Of a DNA stretch of 40,741 nucleotides, positions 1 to 7,101 are shown one piece after another. How positions within the stretch are numbered: position 1 is the stretch's first letter; each line of letters opens with the position of its first letter. The notes under the pieces were generated by a model. That model ran no database searches. It was given only the letters and a program-made list of their open reading frames with translations, and was not told where the DNA came from. Position numbers and translations under genes: made by a program. This DNA is from CAHJXF01 sp038240015 (GTDB lineage Bacteria > Pseudomonadota > Gammaproteobacteria > Burkholderiales > Burkholderiaceae_D): assembly GCA_038240015.1 (NCBI GenBank), contig JBBSEF010000023.1:1-40741 (forward strand), in the 5' to 3' direction.

Positions 1-372
1 CAGGTCGCGAAAGGCATCCCCACGGAACGCATCCTGCTCGCGGGTTTTTCGCAAGGCGCGGCGGTGACGCTGATGACGGGTCTTCGGCATCCGTCGAAAC
101 TCGCGGGACTGATCGTCCTGTCGGGCTATCTGCCGCTCGCCGCACACGTCGCGACTGAGCGCAATCAAGCCAATCACGACACGCCGATCTTCATGGCGCA
201 TGGCAGCTACGATCCGGTGGTGCGGCTCGAACGCGCTCTCGCGTCGCGCGACGCATTGATCCGGCACGGCTATCAAGTCGAGTGGCATGCCTACCCGATG
301 CCGCATTCGGTCGCAGCCGAAGAGGTCGATGCGATCGGCCGCTTTCTGCGGCGCGTGCTCGATCGCGCGTGA
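1..372 (+). CDS. Alpha/beta hydrolase, carboxylesterase/phospholipase family (C-terminal part)
   Basis: The reading frame is open from the first base, so the N-terminus lies outside the window; 123 residues remain. The nucleophile elbow G-F-S-Q-G-A is visible at residues 16-21, with Ser18 as the expected catalytic serine. An aspartate in HGSYDPVV (about residue 70) and a histidine in MPHSV complete the usual Ser-Asp-His triad. This pattern and the short core fit the acyl-protein thioesterase / YpfH-like carboxylesterase group, which are cytoplasmic serine hydrolases acting on short-chain esters or thioesters. The substrate cannot be told from the sequence. The gene ends at a TGA and is followed by a REP-like inverted pair, then a DedA-family gene on the same strand. 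Confidence 0.85.
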   Translation, partial: QVAKGIPTERILLAGFSQGAAVTLMTGLRHPSKLAGLIVLSGYLPLAAHVATERNQANHDTPIFMAHGSYDPVVRLERALASRDALIRHGYQVEWHAYPMPHSVAAEEVDAIGRFLRRVLDRA

Positions 373-378
373 TTGCAC

Positions 379-450
379 GTCGTTCCAGCGAACGTGGGAA
401 CCCAGCGTCGTTCGCGCAAAGCCACTGGGTCCCCGCGTTCGCGAGGACGA
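379..450. repeat. REP-like inverted pair
   Basis: Two copies of a GC-rich element face each other between the esterase and DedA genes. The left copy (about 379-405) is the reverse complement, with a few mismatches, of the right copy (about 424-450). The right copy contains CTGGGTCCCCGCGTTCG. The same family, with core GGGTCCCGGCCTTCGCCGGG, recurs at 34397-34514. Such intergenic palindromic units can fold in the transcript and are often found after stop codons. No associated transposase is present in the window. Confidence 0.6.
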
Positions 451-509
451 CGGTGCAGTGACTCTTGATTGCGGGCGCTCCGACCTCATAACCCCGTGAG
501 GGGGAATCC

Positions 510-1436
510 ATGCAGCATCTGATCGAACTCATCACGCAGTACGGACTCGCGTTCGTCTTCGTCAACGTACTCGCATCGCAGGCCGGCCTGCCGCTGCCGG
601 CGTATCCGACATTGATTCTCACGGGCGCGTTGCTCGGGACCGGCAACTATTCGGCGCCGTCGCTGCTCGTGGTCGCGGTGATCGGTGCGCTGATTGCCGA
701 CACCGGTTGGTATCTCGCAGGTACACGCCTCGGCCGACCGGTATTGCGCCTGATGTGCCGCATCTCGCTGTCGCCCGACACCTGCGTGCGCCAGACCGAG
801 AACATCTATGCGCGCTTCGGCCCGCCCTCGTTGACGGTCGCGAAATTCATCCCGGGCTTCGCGGCCGTTGCGACGGCGCTCGCAGGCGCGGTGCGCACGC
901 GCTTTCTCACGTTCGTATTGTTCGATGCAATCGGCGCGGCGCTATGGGCCGGTGTCGCGATCGGCGTGGGTTATCTCTTTGCCGGCGCGATCGAAGAGTT
1001 GATCGTCACGCTCGCGCGCCTGGGCGAAATCGGCGTCGTGCTGATCCTCGTCGCGCTCGCGATCTTCGTCGCCGCGAAGTGGTGGGACCGGCGGCGCTTC
1101 TTCAACGAACTGCGCATGGCGCGCGTGAGCGTCGAGGAACTCGCCGAGATGTTGAGCGCCGGCACCGCGCCGATGATTCTCGACGTGCGTTCGATCGCGA
1201 GCCAGGCCGAAGACGGCCGCATCCCCGGCGCAATCGCGGTCGACGAGAAAACCATCGCGATTCGCATTCCCGATGACGAGAGCGGCCGCGAAGTGATCGT
1301 CTATTGCGCGTGTCCCAACGAAGCCTCGGCCGCGCGCATCGCGAAGATGTTGAAGGCGCGCGGCTTCACGCGCGTGCGGCCGCTGACCGGCGGGATCGAG
1401 GCGTGGATGAGTGCGGGGTATGCGATCGAGCGGTAA
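510..1436 (+). CDS. DedA-family membrane protein fused to a rhodanese domain
   Basis: This 308-residue protein has two parts. Residues 1-195 form a DedA/VTT (SNARE-associated) membrane domain with several hydrophobic segments and a conserved-looking central stretch (KFIPGF, about 112-117). DedA proteins sit in the inner membrane and are linked to lipid carrier or phospholipid flipping and to membrane energetics. Residues 205-305 form a rhodanese domain with the substrate-binding stretch ILDVR at about 223-227. The active-site loop YCACPNE puts the likely catalytic cysteine at 266, with a second cysteine at 268. The fusion suggests a thiol or persulfide function at the cytoplasmic face, which is inference. 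A purine-rich ribosome-binding site (GAGGGGG) precedes the ATG. The next gene is convergent, 14 bases away. Confidence 0.88.
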   Translation: MQHLIELITQYGLAFVFVNVLASQAGLPLPAYPTLILTGALLGTGNYSAPSLLVVAVIGALIADTGWYLAGTRLGRPVLRLMCRISLSPDTCVRQTENIYARFGPPSLTVAKFIPGFAAVATALAGAVRTRFLTFVLFDAIGAALWAGVAIGVGYLFAGAIEELIVTLARLGEIGVVLILVALAIFVAAKWWDRRRFFNELRMARVSVEELAEMLSAGTAPMILDVRSIASQAEDGRIPGAIAVDEKTIAIRIPDDESGREVIVYCACPNEASAARIAKMLKARGFTRVRPLTGGIEAWMSAGYAIER

Positions 1437-1450
1437 GGCGCTGCGCAAAA

Positions 1451-3301
1451 TCAAAACTGCTCGGCCTCCAACGCCATCACCGCCTCCGACCCCTCGACGA
1501 TCCCATCGCGCAGCCCGGTCGCTTGCGACAACAAATGATCTGCAAAGAACCTCGCGGTCGCGAGCTTGGCGCGATAGAAGCCGGCATCCGCATCGCCTGC
1601 ATCGAGCTTCGCAGCGGCGATGCTCGCCGCGCGCGCCATCTGCCATCCCCCGAGCACGATGCCGGCGAGTTTCAGATACGGCACCGATCCCGCGAACACA
1701 CCCTTGATGTCGGACTTGACGTTCGCGACGATGTACTCGATCACATCTTCTAGCGCGGTCGCGCCCGCCTCGAGCCGCTTCGCGATCGCCTTCAGGTCGG
1801 TCGCATGTGTGGCCGATGTCGATGACGCGAGTTCGTTCGCCGTCTTCTTTACCTGCGCGACGATGCCCTTCGCGTTCACCCCGCCGTCGCGCACGGTCTT
1901 GCGACCGATCAGATCGTTCGCCTGGATCGCGGTGGTGCCTTCGTAGATGGTGAGGATGCGCGCGTCGCGATAGTGCTGCGCGGCGCCGGTCTCCTCGATG
2001 AAGCCCATGCCGCCGTGCACCTGCACGCCAAGCGATGCGACCTCGATGGACAGTTCCGTGCTCCAGCCTTTGACGACCGGCACGAGATATTCGTAGAACG
2101 CGTGATTCTGTTTGCGAGTCGCCGCGTCGGCGTGATGGTGCGCGGCGTCCTGCGAGGCCGCGGTGACGTACGCCAACGCGCGCGCGGCTTCGATCTGCGC
2201 GCGCATCGTCATCAGCATGCGGCGCACGTCGGGATGATGAACGATGGTGACCGGGCCGCTCGATCCCGCGAGGTCGCGCGATTGCAGGCGATCTTTAGCA
2301 TAGGCAACCGCCTGCTGATACGCGCGCTCGGCGACCGCGAGGCCCTGTATGCCGACCGCGAAGCGCGCAGCGTTCATCATGATGAACATGTACTCGAGCC
2401 CGCGGTTCTCGACGCCGACGAGTTCACCGATCGCGCCGGGCCTGGCTACATCGCCCGCACCCTGACCACCCGTCGCCACGGGGAAGTTGCCGTCGCCGAA
2501 CAACAGCACCGCAGTCGGACTCGCCTTGATGCCGAGCTTGTGCTCGATCGACGCGCAATAAACATCGTTGCGTGCGCCGAGAGAACCGTCGGCATTGACC
2601 AGAAACTTGGGCACCGTGAACAGGGAGATGCCCTTGACGCCTTCGGGCGCATCGGGCGTGCGCGCGAGCACGAGATGGACGATGTTCTCGGCCATGTCGT
2701 GTTCGCCATACGTGATGAAGATCTTCGTGCCGAACACGCGATAGCGGCCGTCGCCTTCGGGTACGGCGCGCGTTCGCACCTGTGCGAGGTCGGAACCTGC
2801 CTGCGACTCCGTGAGATTCATCGTGCCGGTCCATTGACCCGAGATCAGCTTCGCGAGATAGGCGCTTTTCTGCGCATCGGTGCCCGCGGTCATCAGCGCC
2901 TCGATCGCGCCATCGGTCAACAACGGGCAAAGCGCGAACGAAAGGTTCGCCGAATTCAGCATCTCGATGCAAGGCGTCGCGATCAGCTTGGGCAGGCCCT
3001 GTCCGCCATGCTCGACATCGTGCTGCACGCCTTGCCACCCGGCCTCGCCGTAGCTCTTGAAGGCTTCCTTGAAGCCGGCCGTGGTCGTGACCACGCCGTC
3101 CTTCCACGAAGACGGGGCGATATCGCCCGCGCGATTGAGCGGCGCGATCACATCCTGCACGAAGCGCGCGTTCTCTTCGAGCACCGCTTGCGCAGTCTCG
3201 CGCGTCGCGTCCTCGAAGCCCGGCATCGCGGCAACCGCATCGAGGTCGGCGAGTTCGTTGATGACGAACAGCATGTCTTTGAGGGGGGCGGTGTAGGTCA
3301 T
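1451..3301 (-). CDS. Acyl-CoA dehydrogenase, DmdC-like (three-domain form with C-terminal extension)
   Basis: At 616 residues this is the long acyl-CoA dehydrogenase type, with an extra N-terminal segment and a C-terminal helical domain, as in DmdC (3-methylmercaptopropionyl-CoA dehydrogenase). It is a FAD enzyme that oxidises an acyl-CoA to the enoyl-CoA and passes electrons to ETF. Visible marks are the flavin-binding stretch MNLTESQAGSDL (161-172), the FIMMNAARF helix (about 306-314) and IYEGTTAIQ (452-460), whose Glu454 sits where the catalytic base is found in this group. Residues about 272-289, GNFPVATGG and onward, look like a short insertion before AIGELVG compared with typical members. 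The start overlaps the stop of the hic remnant by ATGA. Upstream, beyond an accessory island, lie etfA and etfB, its natural electron acceptors. The exact substrate is not determined. Confidence 0.9.
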   Translation of the reverse strand: MTYTAPLKDMLFVINELADLDAVAAMPGFEDATRETAQAVLEENARFVQDVIAPLNRAGDIAPSSWKDGVVTTTAGFKEAFKSYGEAGWQGVQHDVEHGGQGLPKLIATPCIEMLNSANLSFALCPLLTDGAIEALMTAGTDAQKSAYLAKLISGQWTGTMNLTESQAGSDLAQVRTRAVPEGDGRYRVFGTKIFITYGEHDMAENIVHLVLARTPDAPEGVKGISLFTVPKFLVNADGSLGARNDVYCASIEHKLGIKASPTAVLLFGDGNFPVATGGQGAGDVARPGAIGELVGVENRGLEYMFIMMNAARFAVGIQGLAVAERAYQQAVAYAKDRLQSRDLAGSSGPVTIVHHPDVRRMLMTMRAQIEAARALAYVTAASQDAAHHHADAATRKQNHAFYEYLVPVVKGWSTELSIEVASLGVQVHGGMGFIEETGAAQHYRDARILTIYEGTTAIQANDLIGRKTVRDGGVNAKGIVAQVKKTANELASSTSATHATDLKAIAKRLEAGATALEDVIEYIVANVKSDIKGVFAGSVPYLKLAGIVLGGWQMARAASIAAAKLDAGDADAGFYRAKLATARFFADHLLSQATGLRDGIVEGSEAVMALEAEQF

Positions 3302-3459
3302 GGGTGTTCTCGTCGTGTCTTGATTAGGGTGATGCAGCCGTCTACGACCGTCTGAAAGTTGCCCTCGAACTCCTCGACGGACTCGCCATGAAACGAGATG
3401 AAGTCATCTACCTCAAGCACGCGACGCGCCAAGTGACTCACAAGATCAAGGCGCTTCAT
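3298..3459 (-). pseudogene. Hybrid hicA/hicB remnant (53 codons)
   Basis: This short frame begins with an ATGA overlap on the hicB stop and ends with an ATGA overlap on the acyl-CoA dehydrogenase start. Its first ten residues, MKRLDLVSHL, match the usual start of a HicA mRNA interferase (MKRRDLIRHL type). The rest, from VDDFISFHGESVEEF through NFQTVVDGC, instead resembles the C-terminal half of a different HicB subtype (ISFxGxTVEEL...F...VDDYL). The catalytic histidine region of HicA is absent. The simplest reading is a deletion that joined the beginning of hicA to the tail of another hicB gene and left no toxin. Whether it is still translated is unknown; it could serve only to couple translation into the next gene. 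Confidence 0.6.
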
Positions 3460-3674
3460 CTATGCGGCCGCGACGAGCCGGTCTTTGAGGACTCGCGACC
3501 TTGGATGGATTCCTCGGCGAGGGCGCGATTGGCCTCTAAAATCAATCCAATCGCGTCCTGCAGATTTTCTCTCGCTTTCGCGAGGGTTGCGCCCTGTGTA
3601 TTGACGCCGGGAAGCTCCTCGACGAAAGCAATATAGCCCTCTGGGACCTGCTCGAAAACAGCAGTGAATTCCAT
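3456..3674 (-). CDS. hicB: HicB-family antitoxin (orphan)
   Basis: This 72-residue protein has the small HicB fold signature: an FTAVFEQVPEGYIAFVEELPGVNTQGATLAKARENLQDA-type layout over residues 3-41, that is, a partly degraded RNase-H-like domain with the ELPG turn and a following helix. HicB antitoxins bind and neutralise the HicA mRNA interferase and usually repress their own promoter. Here the residues after about 50 are polar and carry no obvious DNA-binding domain. A GAGG ribosome-binding site lies 6 bases before the ATG. The order hicB then hicA with an ATGA overlap is kept, but the hicA frame is reduced to its first codons (see the remnant at 3298-3459), so this antitoxin has no intact partner here. 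Confidence 0.8.
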   Translation of the reverse strand: MEFTAVFEQVPEGYIAFVEELPGVNTQGATLAKARENLQDAIGLILEANRALAEESIQGRESSKTGSSRPHR

Positions 3675-3741
3675 TACAAGCCTCGACGGATTGGATTGGG
3701 TATCGATGTGGGCCTCGGTGAGCTCCCACGCCGAGTTAGTT

Positions 3742-4608
3742 CTATGTTATGCGAATGATTGCCTCCTTCACCGGTTTTGAACCGTCGGAAGCTTCCTCTA
3801 CATAGAACTGGAATCGACCTGTCGCCGAATTCGCGGATGCCAGTGTTGCGACTCTGCCATCGACTTCGGCGGAGGCTGTCTCCACCGCCAGCTTCTCAGT
3901 GATGGTTGATACGCCGATGCCTATGCGCAGAATTGGTACCCGCTTGCCTTCTTCCGTATCGGTGAACCACGGTGTGGGAGGAATCAGCTCTACATAGAAG
4001 TCTCCTGACCCGATGGGCGCGTGATCGAGTAGTGTCGTTCCGAACTCCGGGCTGCTTGCCATAAACTCAACGATCGACGGCACGGAATGAACTGCCTTTC
4101 CGTGCGCGTCGTAGATGAGTGAAGTGGCGACACTTTCCAGACGAACCGTCGCGCTGCCGGGTTCCTGTACGTCGATGAACGGTGAATAGCTGGGCGTGAC
4201 GAGTTGGACCTTCCCACCGACGAGGCTTCGCGCCAGCTTGGCCCATTCGACGTTTCTGGCGGAAGCTTGAGAAACGGTGTTGATCTTGAGGGCTGTGGCC
4301 TTTGCTAAAGCCGCCTTTGTGAAACCCGATCTTGACCAGAGTACGAGTTTCGATGTCGCCAAGCTCTCATGTTTCTTGGCCATTGATTCGATCCAAGTCA
4401 CATCGGAAGGCCGACCGTGATCCCTGCATTCTATGGAGAGGAAGAGATCGTAGTTCGCTACTGTTGCCGTCGCGACTATGTCCACTTCCCTCAACTCGCC
4501 CGTAATCCCATCGGGCAGCAACATCGACTCGGTAACGTTCCATCCACTGCCAAGCCTGGCGTGGATGATCGCCACGAGATCCTGAAAGGCGTTTGTGCGC
4601 TTCGGCAT
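3742..4608 (-). CDS. Possible PD-(D/E)XK restriction-endonuclease-like protein
   Basis: No close family is recognised for this 288-residue protein. Its first 120 residues resemble a Mrr/PD-(D/E)XK nuclease core. A helix (FQDLVAIIHARLG) is followed by REVDIVATA with an acidic residue at about 42, then FLSIECRD, where the E-x-C/K position fits the second half of the motif. After that come VTWIESMAKKHESL and VLWSRSGFTKAALAKA, a segment typical of such nucleases. The usual lysine of ExK appears replaced by cysteine (IECRD), so activity is uncertain. The C-terminal half looks beta-rich and has no assignment. The base composition is visibly more AT-rich than the flanks. It lies between two toxin-antitoxin loci, all on the same strand, which suggests an accessory defence-type island. 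Confidence 0.5.
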   Translation of the reverse strand: MPKRTNAFQDLVAIIHARLGSGWNVTESMLLPDGITGELREVDIVATATVANYDLFLSIECRDHGRPSDVTWIESMAKKHESLATSKLVLWSRSGFTKAALAKATALKINTVSQASARNVEWAKLARSLVGGKVQLVTPSYSPFIDVQEPGSATVRLESVATSLIYDAHGKAVHSVPSIVEFMASSPEFGTTLLDHAPIGSGDFYVELIPPTPWFTDTEEGKRVPILRIGIGVSTITEKLAVETASAEVDGRVATLASANSATGRFQFYVEEASDGSKPVKEAIIRIT

Positions 4609-4626
4609 ATCGAGATTTTCGTAGAC

Positions 4627-4640
4627 CTAACGCCCGTTAG
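4627..4640. repeat. Perfect palindrome CTAACGCCCGTTAG (attC-core-like)
   Basis: A 14-base site with 6-base arms (CTAACG / CGTTAG) lies 18 bases upstream of the nuclease-like gene. Read on the minus strand it gives GGGCGTTAGGT just before that gene. This resembles the right-hand core (GTTRRRY) of integron attC sites, which typically precede a cassette gene closely. A short dyad AGTGC/GCACT lies beside it. No integrase and no clear left-hand attC core are visible, so it may simply be a regulatory palindrome. Confidence 0.3.
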
Positions 4641-4700
4641 CTGGAGTGCCGGCTTATTGCACTTCGGGTTCAGTTGATGTTGATCTTGACCAGCGCCGGT

Positions 4701-4952
4701 TTATACCGACGCGTCGCGAAACGCGCGGAGAATCGTGTTGATGCGCGTTTGATAGCCTGGTCCTTGCGCCTTGAACCACTCGAGCACGTCATGATCCACG
4801 CGCAGCGATATCGATGCTTTGGTTGGTATCGGCATCAGGCCACGACGCACCACCCCGCGAACAATATGCTTGACGGCAGCCTCCGGGTGTTCCTCGGTGG
4901 TCGCGATCCTGCCCTTCGCTTTAACCCGTGCCGAGTCAGTTTTGGATTGCAT
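4701..4952 (-). CDS. brnA: BrnA antitoxin of type II toxin-antitoxin system
   Basis: The C-terminal half carries the BrnA ribbon-helix-helix-like signature: KASISLRVDHDVLEWFKAQG followed by YQTRINTILRAF. BrnA proteins bind DNA as dimers and neutralise the BrnT ribonuclease toxin. The start was placed at the ATG at 4952, giving 83 residues and a 17-base overlap with the end of brnT, the usual toxin-first arrangement. An upstream in-frame ATG at 5012 would add 20 Lys/Ser-rich residues, and no clear ribosome-binding site separates the two choices. BrnA and the BrnT-BrnA complex normally repress the shared promoter; a suitable dyad is seen upstream of brnT. Confidence 0.88.
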   Translation of the reverse strand: MQSKTDSARVKAKGRIATTEEHPEAAVKHIVRGVVRRGLMPIPTKASISLRVDHDVLEWFKAQGPGYQTRINTILRAFRDASV

Positions 4953-5211
4953 CGAAGTAGATTTGCGTTTCGCGCTTGGTCGCTTTGCGGAATGAGATAA
5001 CGCGGATTTCATATTCGTTCTCCGTGTGCACGATCGAAACCGGGATGCCGGCGAGTAAACCAAGCGTCACGAAACGCTGTTCGCCGTACAAGAATCGATC
5101 GTCCTCAAATGTGTAGGTGGACCCTTCGAAGACGCGCGCCGCATCCGCAAAATCGAGCCCGTGATCCTTCAGGTTCGAAATGCGTTTTGCATCGGACCAT
5201 CCGAACTGCAT
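4936..5211 (-). CDS. brnT: BrnT toxin (ribonuclease) of type II toxin-antitoxin system
   Basis: This 91-residue protein matches the BrnT family along its length: FGWSDAKRISNLKDHGLDFADAARVFEG at 3-30, then a hydrophobic strand pair (RFVTLGLLAGIPVSIVHTE), and EIRVISFRKATKRETQIYF near the end. The lysine/histidine of the N-terminal WD-x-K-x-x-N-x-x-KHG-type segment and the C-terminal R-x-I-S-x-R-x-A-x-x-x-E are the conserved positions of this RelE-like ribonuclease fold. It is predicted to cut mRNA and arrest growth when BrnA is lost. The gene is first in the pair. The promoter places transcription start at or next to the ATG, so the mRNA may be leaderless. Confidence 0.93.
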   Translation of the reverse strand: MQFGWSDAKRISNLKDHGLDFADAARVFEGSTYTFEDDRFLYGEQRFVTLGLLAGIPVSIVHTENEYEIRVISFRKATKRETQIYFDAIQN

Positions 5212-5246
5212 AGACGTAATGTATATACGTTACCGGTGACGGTCAA
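5211..5246 (-). promoter_or_regulatory. brnTA promoter and operator-like dyad
   Basis: On the minus strand TTGACC (5246-5241) and TACATT (5223-5218) are spaced by exactly 17 bases, a good sigma-70 match. The -10 element lies within an imperfect dyad, ACGT near 5230-5227 and ACGT near 5217-5214, as expected for an autoregulated toxin-antitoxin promoter. The brnT ATG follows the -10 by only 6 bases, so the transcript would start at or beside the initiation codon. Confidence 0.6.
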
Positions 5247-5263
5247 ATCCTGTCGGCACTATC

Positions 5264-6196
5264 TCAAAGCGCCGCCACCAACTCCGGCACCAGCGTATTC
5301 AAGTCCCCCACCAACCCATAGTCCGCCACCCCGAAGATCGGCGCTTCCGGATCCTTGTTGATCGCGACGATCACCTTGCTGTCCTTCATGCCGGCCAAGT
5401 GCTGGATCGCGCCGGATATACCCACGGCGATGTAGAGCTGCGGCGCCACGATCTTGCCGGTTTGTCCGACTTGATAGTCGTTGGGCGCGTAGCCCGCATC
5501 CACGGCGGCGCGCGACGCGCCCATCGCCGCGCCGAGCTTGTCGGCGAGCGGCTCGAGGACCTTGTGATAATTCTCGCCGCTGCCCACGCCGCGTCCGCCG
5601 GACACGATCACTTTTGCGGCCGTGAGTTCGGGACGATCCAGCTTTGCGATCTCGCGGCTGACGAACGACGACTTGCCGAAGTCGGGCACCGTCGTCGCGG
5701 CTTCGACCGAGGCCGATCCGCCGGTCGTCGCTGCGGCATCGAAGCCGGTGGTGCGCACGGTGATGACCTTGATCGCATCGGTGGCTTGCACGGTCGCGAT
5801 GGCGTTGCCTGCGTAGATCGGGCGCGTGAACGTGTCAGGCGACTCGACTGTCATGATGTCCGAGATCTGCGCGACGTCGAGCTTGGCCGCGACTCTCGGC
5901 GCGATGTTCTTGCCGTAAGAGGTCGCGGGAAACAAGATGTGCGAATAGTCCTTCGCGAGCGCGAGCACTTCGGCCGCGACGTTCTCTGCGAGGCCGTCGG
6001 CCAGATGCGGCGCATCGGCGTAGAAGACTTTCGCGACCCCCGCAACTTGCGCGGCAGCATCGGCTGCGGCTTTCGCGCCGGCCCCCGCGACCAGCACATG
6101 CACGTCGCCGCCGCAGGCCACAGCCGCGGTGATGGTGTTGAGCGTCGAGCCTTTGAGGGTCGCGGTGTCGTGTTCCGCGATGACGAGTGAGGTCAT
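5264..6196 (-). CDS. etfA: Electron transfer flavoprotein, alpha subunit
   Basis: This 310-residue protein is the FAD-carrying alpha subunit of ETF, which takes electrons from acyl-CoA dehydrogenases and delivers them to ETF-ubiquinone oxidoreductase. The N-terminal domain (about 1-190) has the ETF fold (VIAEHD..., HILFPATSYGKNIAPRVAAKL). The C-terminal FAD domain carries the family signature: SGGRGVGSGENY, ASRAAVDAGYAPNDYQVGQTGKIVAPQLYIAVGISGAIQHLAGM and IVAINKDPEAPIFGVADYGLVGDL. The ATG at 6196 was preferred to the TTG 12 bases upstream because GGAG lies 7 bases before it. It follows etfB after 85 bases of hairpin-forming sequence and shares its promoter. The dehydrogenase it presumably serves lies downstream, beyond the accessory island. 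Confidence 0.96.
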   Translation of the reverse strand: MTSLVIAEHDTATLKGSTLNTITAAVACGGDVHVLVAGAGAKAAADAAAQVAGVAKVFYADAPHLADGLAENVAAEVLALAKDYSHILFPATSYGKNIAPRVAAKLDVAQISDIMTVESPDTFTRPIYAGNAIATVQATDAIKVITVRTTGFDAAATTGGSASVEAATTVPDFGKSSFVSREIAKLDRPELTAAKVIVSGGRGVGSGENYHKVLEPLADKLGAAMGASRAAVDAGYAPNDYQVGQTGKIVAPQLYIAVGISGAIQHLAGMKDSKVIVAINKDPEAPIFGVADYGLVGDLNTLVPELVAAL

Positions 6197-6214
6197 GCAA
6201 TTCTCCAAGTTCGC

Positions 6215-6282
6215 GGCGGATTGAGCCGCCTTTCAAGGCGGACTCGAATCCGCCGATTCAGGACTGCGCGAAGCGTCAGTCC
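6215..6282. other. Hairpin cluster between etfB and etfA
   Basis: Three perfect dyads lie in the spacer: GGCGGATT (6215-6222) with AATCCGCC (6247-6254), the nested palindrome CCGCCTTTCAAGGCGG (6226-6241), and GGACTG (6261-6266) with CAGTCC (6277-6282), which overlaps the etfB stop. No U-tract follows, so an RNA stability or translation-balancing role is more likely than termination. Confidence 0.55.
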
Positions 6283-7031
6283 TAAATAACCTTCGCTTCA
6301 TTCTTGAGTTTGGACACCAGCGTCGCGACATCGGGCACCTTGATGCCGGCCTTGCGCGCCGGCGGCTCTGCGACCTTGAGCGTTTTCAATCGCGGCGCCA
6401 CATCGACGCCCAGATCGGCGGGCTTGAAGATGTCGAGCGTCTTCTTTTTCGCCTTCATGATGTTGGGCAGCGTGACGTAGCGCGGCTCGTTCAGGCGCAG
6501 GTCGGTGGTGACGATCGCGGGTAAGGTCAGCGCGATGGTCTCGAGCCCGCCGTCGACTTCGCGCGTGACCGTGACTTTTCCATCGACGACTTCGACCTTG
6601 GACGCGAACGTGGCTTGCGGCATCTCGGCCAATGCGGCCAGCATCTGCCCGGTCTGATTGCTGTCGTCATCGATCGCCTGCTTGCCGAGGATCACGAGTT
6701 GCGGCTGTTCCTTGTCGACCAGCGCCTTCAGAATCTTCGCGACCGCGAGCGGCTGCAACTCGTCGGCGCATTCCACCAGGATGCCGCGATCGGCGCCGAT
6801 CGCCATCGCCGTCCTCAGCGTTTCCTGGCATTGCGTGACGCCGCACGAGACCGCGATGATCTCGGTGGCGATGCCTCTCTCTTTCAGGCGCACCGCTTCC
6901 TCGACGGCGATTTCGTCGAAGGGATTCATCGACATCTTGACGTTGGCGATGTCCACGCCGCTTTGGTCGGACTTCACGCGCACCTTGACGTTGTAGTCGA
7001 CGACTCTCTTGACGGACACGAGAATTTTCAT
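6282..7031 (-). CDS. etfB: Electron transfer flavoprotein, beta subunit
   Basis: The product has 249 residues, the usual length for EtfB. It begins MKILVSVKRVVDYNVKVRV and has the segment NPFDEIAVEEAVRLKE (36-51). It also carries the ETF-beta signature region (GLETIALTLPAIVTTDLRLNEPRYVTLPNIMKAKKK, about 159-194). Together with EtfA it forms the soluble heterodimer that accepts electrons from several acyl-CoA dehydrogenases; the beta subunit binds AMP and recognises the dehydrogenase. An AGGA ribosome-binding site lies 6 bases before the ATG. It is the first gene of the minus-strand unit, and a 20-bp palindrome about 70 bases upstream is a likely control site. Confidence 0.97.
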   Translation of the reverse strand: MKILVSVKRVVDYNVKVRVKSDQSGVDIANVKMSMNPFDEIAVEEAVRLKERGIATEIIAVSCGVTQCQETLRTAMAIGADRGILVECADELQPLAVAKILKALVDKEQPQLVILGKQAIDDDSNQTGQMLAALAEMPQATFASKVEVVDGKVTVTREVDGGLETIALTLPAIVTTDLRLNEPRYVTLPNIMKAKKKTLDIFKPADLGVDVAPRLKTLKVAEPPARKAGIKVPDVATLVSKLKNEAKVI

Positions 7032-7101
7032 GACGTTCCTGTGGGCTGGTCCTGCGGGCGGGTCTTGCGTGCCGGTCTTGCGTGAAAGAGCGGCGGATCA
7101 G

